NCBI RefSeq assembly: GCF_023856365.1
Contig: NC_064545.1
Span: 1,116,001-1,180,000, forward strand
Reading direction: 5' to 3'
Length of the DNA stretch: 64,000 bases
From: Brienomyrus brachyistius
Lineage: Eukaryota > Chordata > Actinopteri > Osteoglossiformes > Mormyridae
Program-made: the position numbers and the translations under genes
Shown here: positions 59,460 to 64,000 of the stretch, one piece after another
Position numbering within the stretch: the first letter of the stretch is position 1
How the letters are laid out: the number at the start of each line of letters is the position of its first letter
The notes under the pieces: model-generated
Databases searched by the model: none
What the model was told of the DNA's origin: nothing
The model's input: the letters and a program-made list of their open reading frames with translations, nothing else

Positions 59460-60712
59460 GACTCTAATGACAATAATGCATATTCATCTCTAAAGAGCAG
59501 ACAAAAAAGCTTCAATAATTTGAATGACTAAATTTTAAAAAGGAATCATGAAGTAACTGAAGATTAATTTAACATGGAATGAAATACTTTTAAATGGTTA
59601 CAGAACAAGATTTCTCTATAAACGGCAGAAAAATGTATAATGGAAAAGGCAGCAGAAGTCTAAAATTTCAGACAAGCATCAAGACAAAATGTCGTTTTGA
59701 AAAAAAAAACCCCGCCTAGAATCCAGATAAGAGTGCTGCATGAGTAAATAACCCAAAATACATCTGCAAATCTGCCTCTCTTAAAATATACATGCATGTC
59801 AGTTAGACTCTGTAATTTCATATCAGCAATTAGAACACACTGTTCTAGCCAAGACTATCCATCAGCTAGCCTTGGTAACCACAAAAGCACGAGATGCACT
59901 CCTTGCAGGCTCTTCACACCCTCACATCTACCAACCAACGCTGCCTGAGGACCATCAGTCAGAACTCCATAAAATAAACAAATGCTTAGATAAATGTTAT
60001 GCACTCAAATCTTATACATCTTTGTTGATGCATTTTAAACTAGAACTTATTTTGTATTTTTTTTTTTAACTCCTTGATTTATGAAGCCCAGATTTCCGTC
60101 AGATGTGAAAAGGGTCAGGAATGATCCAACCTCCTAATGCTTTGTAAATCTTCAGTAATCATGCTCATCAACAGTTTACTGGTGGTTTTTTTTTTTTACA
60201 TACGAAACAGATTTGTTGGCTTTTTGGGGAAATAATGACAGGGCCCATGTATATATATCTGGCAAGATAATCACAATAATAATTTATCTTAAAAGCTTTT
60301 TGAGCTTAATCATGTTTGGTCAACGTCCCCTTCTGTTAAAAACCATAAAAAGTTAAGAAATGCTTAGGAGTTAAATGAGCCAAACACATAAAAAAACATT
60401 TGTTCAATTAATCATGCTGCCATTAAACAGTTATCTATTATTTAAAAAGCTATACTACTGTGCAATGAGTGTGATACCAGAACTGTAGGGATTTATTTCA
60501 AAGAACTGCCAGTCTTAATGTTCTTAAACACCTCCTGCTTATGAATATGAAAGGACAAAATGTGTTATTTTTGCTCTGGTTCCAGGAGACGCTGCAACTC
60601 TATTTGAAGTCTGTAAGTAAATGAAATAATGTGAACACGCTGAATTTTCTAGGCACTGCTGTGCAGGCATATTTTAAAAGGTGGATACTTTAGAAGCTGA
60701 CAATCTGCTCAC

Positions 60713-60818
60713 CTCCTGGAGCTGAAGAAAACGACCCTCCAGAACTGTGAATGCATTGCCTTTGTCAGCCAGCTGTTTCTGCAGTTTGATCATCTCCACA
60801 TTGTCCTTAACGGTTGAC
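60713..60818 (-). CDS. rpgrip1l: rpgrip1l exon (3rd in window), coiled coil
   Basis: Acceptor TCTGCAG, donor GAG|GTGAGC. Encodes [20 protein letters not shown] and [11 protein letters not shown], matching human [20 protein letters not shown]. Ends in phase 0. Confidence 0.95.
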
Positions 60819-62804
60819 CTGCAGAGATCAGAACAGCATCAGGTAAAACTGAACGCTTGATCGTCACGTCCAGCCTGGGCAGAGCAGCCATTAAGTCATT
60901 CTTTTCCTGGGCTGCTGGCGTTGCTGATATACATGTTCAATTCTCTTACAAAAATGTTAGTAGCCCTGAGAAAATAAGCCACGAATCTGGAAAACACTTT
61001 AAAAAAAAAAAAAAAAAAAAACTTCTATTTTAAAAAGTTCTACTATAAACAAAAATGTTTTTACAATAATGGTTTGACAAAATGAAGGATTTAAAAATAA
61101 ACTATGGCTATAGACCCAGTTAAGGGGGGAAAAAAAGCATCCATGAATATTTAAAACTTTATTTGTATGAATATTCGACCACAACGTCAAACTAACTAAC
61201 AATATATGACCACCGGCTACCCCATCTGATTGCCACCGAGAACTATTATTTCAGCCATAAATGAAAACAAACAACTGCCACAAAAAAAATTACAGAGAAT
61301 AAACAATTTTTGATAAAAACCACATATGCAATGAAACGTACTTCTACTGAAAGTAGATAGGATATTGAACGAGGGGAGAAACTTCTTGAGAACCAGGGAA
61401 AAAGGCCGCTAATCGGCATTCAGTTCAGATATCAGGCTTCCAAACCACAGAACATCTGTATGCCAGCTGAGCGTCAAGCCTTTCCATCGACATGCTTTCG
61501 GATATCAAAAGACCAGAGGATGCTTTGGCACTAACCGGATGGTTGTCCTTTCGCAGAAGACAAATAAGCACGAAAACCCGGGAAGGCATCCAAGAGCTGC
61601 ATTTGGCACGACGCTGAAAATGGGATCTTGGCTCCCCAACATGTCATCAACAAGCATTAAAAAAGCTGTGGCGAGTTAAGATGGCGGCACCGTCAAGACC
61701 AGCCCCGTTGGAGTGCTGAGCGCTAAACGCAGCCTTGCGCTTTTATTAATTTGGCTCGGTGCTGCAGAAAAGCACAATGCTATTTGTGAAACCACTCGAT
61801 GACATTAGAGTAATTTAAGATTGCTCCGCTGCAGAAGAGTGAAGTCGTGCGAAGCATTATCGTGCGAGGTGTGTGGTACCGAAGTGAAGCCATAGCCATG
61901 TTTGACAGTGTAGCGATATTTTAACTTCACTATGTTCTAAGGGACCATAAAGGCAGACTGTGGAAAACATTATTTAACGGCCCTTGTTCACTTTAGGAAA
62001 GGCAGTTTACCCTGGTAGGCCAGGAACAGTTTTACTGACACATTCTCCACTCGGCACCATTAGTGCTATAGGGTTCAGTGGGATTCACTCTCATCTTTAG
62101 CACGAATGGGACTGAAAATAATCCAAACATTCATAAGAACCACCACACAACCAATTAAGCGCTACTCAGCACCACTGTTTGGATAGGACAGGGCTTTCAG
62201 TATGCTGAAACTGTAAGTGCTGTCGTGCACATTGTGACTCCACATGATAAAACACAACAAAGGTTTATCCAGAGGGAAATTGTTGAAATTGTATATAAAT
62301 ACAGTGGCATGTATATGACATGACATCAACGAAGTAAGACCTGTCCATCCAACTAACACCATTAGTGGATCTACACTGGCTGTGCAATGAAGGAATGAAA
62401 AAAATGTTTGCCTAGGAAGTCAATGAAAGACTCATATGAAACACTCAACTTCAAAGTGTTTGCAGCTGATGATTGTGATTTGTACATTTTAAACAATCTG
62501 CGTTTACAGTTATCGTTCACTGGCCCCATTTAAACTTTATTAATGCTACACCTTGGGGATAATTGGGAGGAGCGGTAAGAAAAACAGCCCATAAACACTT
62601 GCGGCACACAGACTGCGGAGGAGGTCAGGTGGTGCCGTCATGCTCTTTTCTGTCAGCATATGTGTTGTATAAAGTAAACGTCAGCATGTGCATTAAACTG
62701 GTCATTTCCTTCCTGAGATGGGGGGGCGGGTTCCCTGCAGTAACAGCGCCGCAGGAACGTGCAGATGTGGGGCGTGGCCACATTCAGTGGGCGTGGCCAA
62801 TTAC
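60819..62804 (-). other. rpgrip1l intron between 2nd and 3rd window exons
   Basis: About 2 kb, AT-rich, with an A21 run at 61001-61021. No exon or recognised transposon. Confidence 0.65.
61001..61021. repeat. poly-A tract, 21 bp
   Basis: Uninterrupted A run with no SINE or LINE body recognised before it. Confidence 0.95.
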
Positions 62805-62948
62805 CTCTGCTCATTGGCCTGCAGCTCTCTGAGGAGTTGCAGCTGCTCCTCGGATTCCCTCTCCTTCCTCCTCAGCTGTTCCCTCAGCATCTCAGCGCAG
62901 CGGTCCATCTCCTCCATGTGTGCCTTCTGAGACTCGATCTCGCTCTCC
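62805..62948 (-). CDS. rpgrip1l: rpgrip1l exon (2nd in window), coiled coil
   Basis: Acceptor GCGGCAG, donor AG|GTAATT. Encodes a Glu/Arg-rich heptad-type segment including EMLREQLRRKERESEEQLQL and ending QANEQ(R), aligned with human [20 protein letters not shown]. Confidence 0.93.
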
Positions 62949-63239
62949 CTGCCGCCACACGTAGCACATGAATAGGACGATATCACTCCCTACATTCTCG
63001 GCTCCGGATTTCCAGGCAGGAATACTGACAGCGTATGCTTGACATGGTATAAATAAATCAAATGAACAGAATGACTGCTGAATGTAGCATCAACTTGAGC
63101 ATCCTTCTATATATGCAATCTAAAGGAAACTCAAAAATATTCCACACCTGCTTGTAAGGAAATAAAGAAGCAACAGGCCAATAAATATCAATAAATATTC
63201 ATGGAGCATCGCATTATGGAACGTATTAAGGGTACACAC

Positions 63240-63339
63240 AGATTACGGATCTCGGCCCTGGCGTCATCCAGCAGACTATGGCCGTATCGTGGAAGCAGAT
63301 TCTGGGTCGCTTTAACATTCATATCCACAGTCCGATGGC
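63240..63339 (-). CDS. rpgrip1l: rpgrip1l exon (1st in window)
   Basis: Acceptor TTCCCAG at its 5' edge and donor CT|GTGTGT at 63239. Encodes ...LLPRYGHSLLDDARAEIRNL, matching the human segment [20 protein letters not shown]. Enters with two bases of a codon and leaves with two. Exons further 5' are outside the window. Confidence 0.9.
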
Positions 63340-64000
63340 CTGGGAACAAAAACAAATAATGCACATATATGCAACTGGAACTGCTCCACTAATGGATGCA
63401 AAAAATAAAAAAGTCTTCTGATCAGATTTTGGGACCTAGACAGAAAATCTTTTATTAGGAATCAGCAGGTAAAGCACATTGACTGAAGAGTGTAAAACAA
63501 ATACTATTGAAAAACACTTCAGATTCAACCTCAATGATTTTTCTACCCAGAAATGTCACTATTACATTTTTTTTTTAAATAAGGCATATTTTTACTAGTT
63601 TTGCCAGCCTATTCCTTGTTATTTCTTCCAAAAGCCGCACTGAAATTATCCATTGAAATGCAACAATTTTTCAGCATTCTTCAGCTACAAGATTGGTCAG
63701 CTTCACCCTCAATTTTCTCAAAAAAAAAAAAAAAAATCTAAATTAGGTACTAAAATAAACCTTGAAAAACAAAGTTCATAGTAAATTCCCAGAATCAAAC
63801 TGAAGTGAAGCCAGCATGGAAATGAACGTGAGGTCCTCATCCATCAGGTCAGGGGGTACCCAACAGCAAAATCTCAAAAACCATTAAATATAATGAATTT
63901 TTCTGTCTTCGTTTGGTATCAAAACTAACATGGGCCAATTTTCTTTTTTTACCTAGCTAGTATCAATTTTTTTCTAAATGTGTATCAAAGGAAGGTCAGA
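63340..64000 (-). other. rpgrip1l intron, partial, to window edge
   Basis: AT-rich with A/T homopolymers (63721-63736). No upstream rpgrip1l exon is visible. Confidence 0.65.

Larger units (their letters stand above)
57900..60712 (-). other. rpgrip1l intron between 3rd and 4th window exons, 2.8 kb
   Basis: Contains a (TG)n microsatellite and an L2-type LINE tail (listed). 59.5-60.7 kb is AT-rich with T runs near 60058 and 60188 and nothing else recognisable. Confidence 0.65.
31791..63339 (-). other. rpgrip1l: rpgrip1l gene span in window (22 exons, 5' end missing)
   Basis: RPGRIP1L (NPHP8/FTM; human Joubert type 7 and Meckel type 5 gene) is a scaffold of the ciliary transition zone that binds NPHP4 and helps form the ciliary gate for Hedgehog signalling. 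The 22 exons, each checked for AG/GT borders and matching phase, total 3,302 bases and encode 1,099 residues to the stop. Numbering within this fragment: coiled-coil region 1-388 (for example [20 protein letters not shown]), first C2-type domain about 389-590, second C2 about 591-777, acidic low-complexity linker about 778-921, C-terminal RPGR-interacting C2-like domain about 922-1099. The human protein is 1,315 residues, so about 190-200 N-terminal residues are missing beyond 64 kb. The paralogue RPGRIP1 is less likely: the C2 domains and the ending DPPEEQQDQECEDVGVA match RPGRIP1L closely. Confidence 0.95.

Overview
This window is vertebrate nuclear DNA, almost certainly from a ray-finned (teleost-type) fish. 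The evidence is split genes with GT-AG introns, long AT-rich intergenic stretches, many (TG)n microsatellites, and fish-type transposons: hAT, Tc1/mariner and pogo-like MITEs, tRNA-derived SINEs, and an L2-type LINE tail. I cannot name the species.

Two protein-coding genes are supported, both on the minus strand. The first is the 5' part of chd9 (chromodomain-helicase family). Its first coding exon (5590-7231, ATG at 7077) encodes the N-terminal 496 residues. A CpG-rich promoter region lies at about 10.7-12.85 kb, with a candidate non-coding first exon ending at a consensus donor at 12317. The rest of chd9 lies beyond the left edge, and 1-5589 is intron. The second is rpgrip1l (ciliary transition-zone scaffold). 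I reconstructed 22 exons between 63339 and 31791. They are phase-consistent and together encode the C-terminal 1,099 residues: coiled-coil region, two C2-type domains, an acidic linker and the C-terminal RPGR-interacting C2-like domain. The 5' exons lie beyond the right edge.

Layout: 1-5589 chd9 intron; 5590-7231 chd9 exon; 7232-12316 chd9 intron; 10.7-12.85 kb CpG island/promoter; 12.85-31.44 kb intergenic, rich in transposons and microsatellites; 31.44-63.34 kb rpgrip1l, with its largest intron at 36.5-43.4 kb and a striking coding-phase minisatellite at 43.8-44.75 kb; 63.34-64 kb rpgrip1l intron.

The two genes do not act in one pathway. One is a chromatin remodeller, the other organises the ciliary gate. 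Their proximity echoes human 16q12.2 (CHD9-RBL2-AKTIP-RPGRIP1L-FTO), but here chd9 is inverted relative to rpgrip1l and I see no rbl2 or aktip exon between them. I found no wholly new biological system. The most rewarding structures are a nested transposon with both target-site duplications intact, several MITEs with clear boundaries, a composite minisatellite, tiny uORFs before the chd9 start, and some intergenic or intronic stretches that look like regulatory elements.
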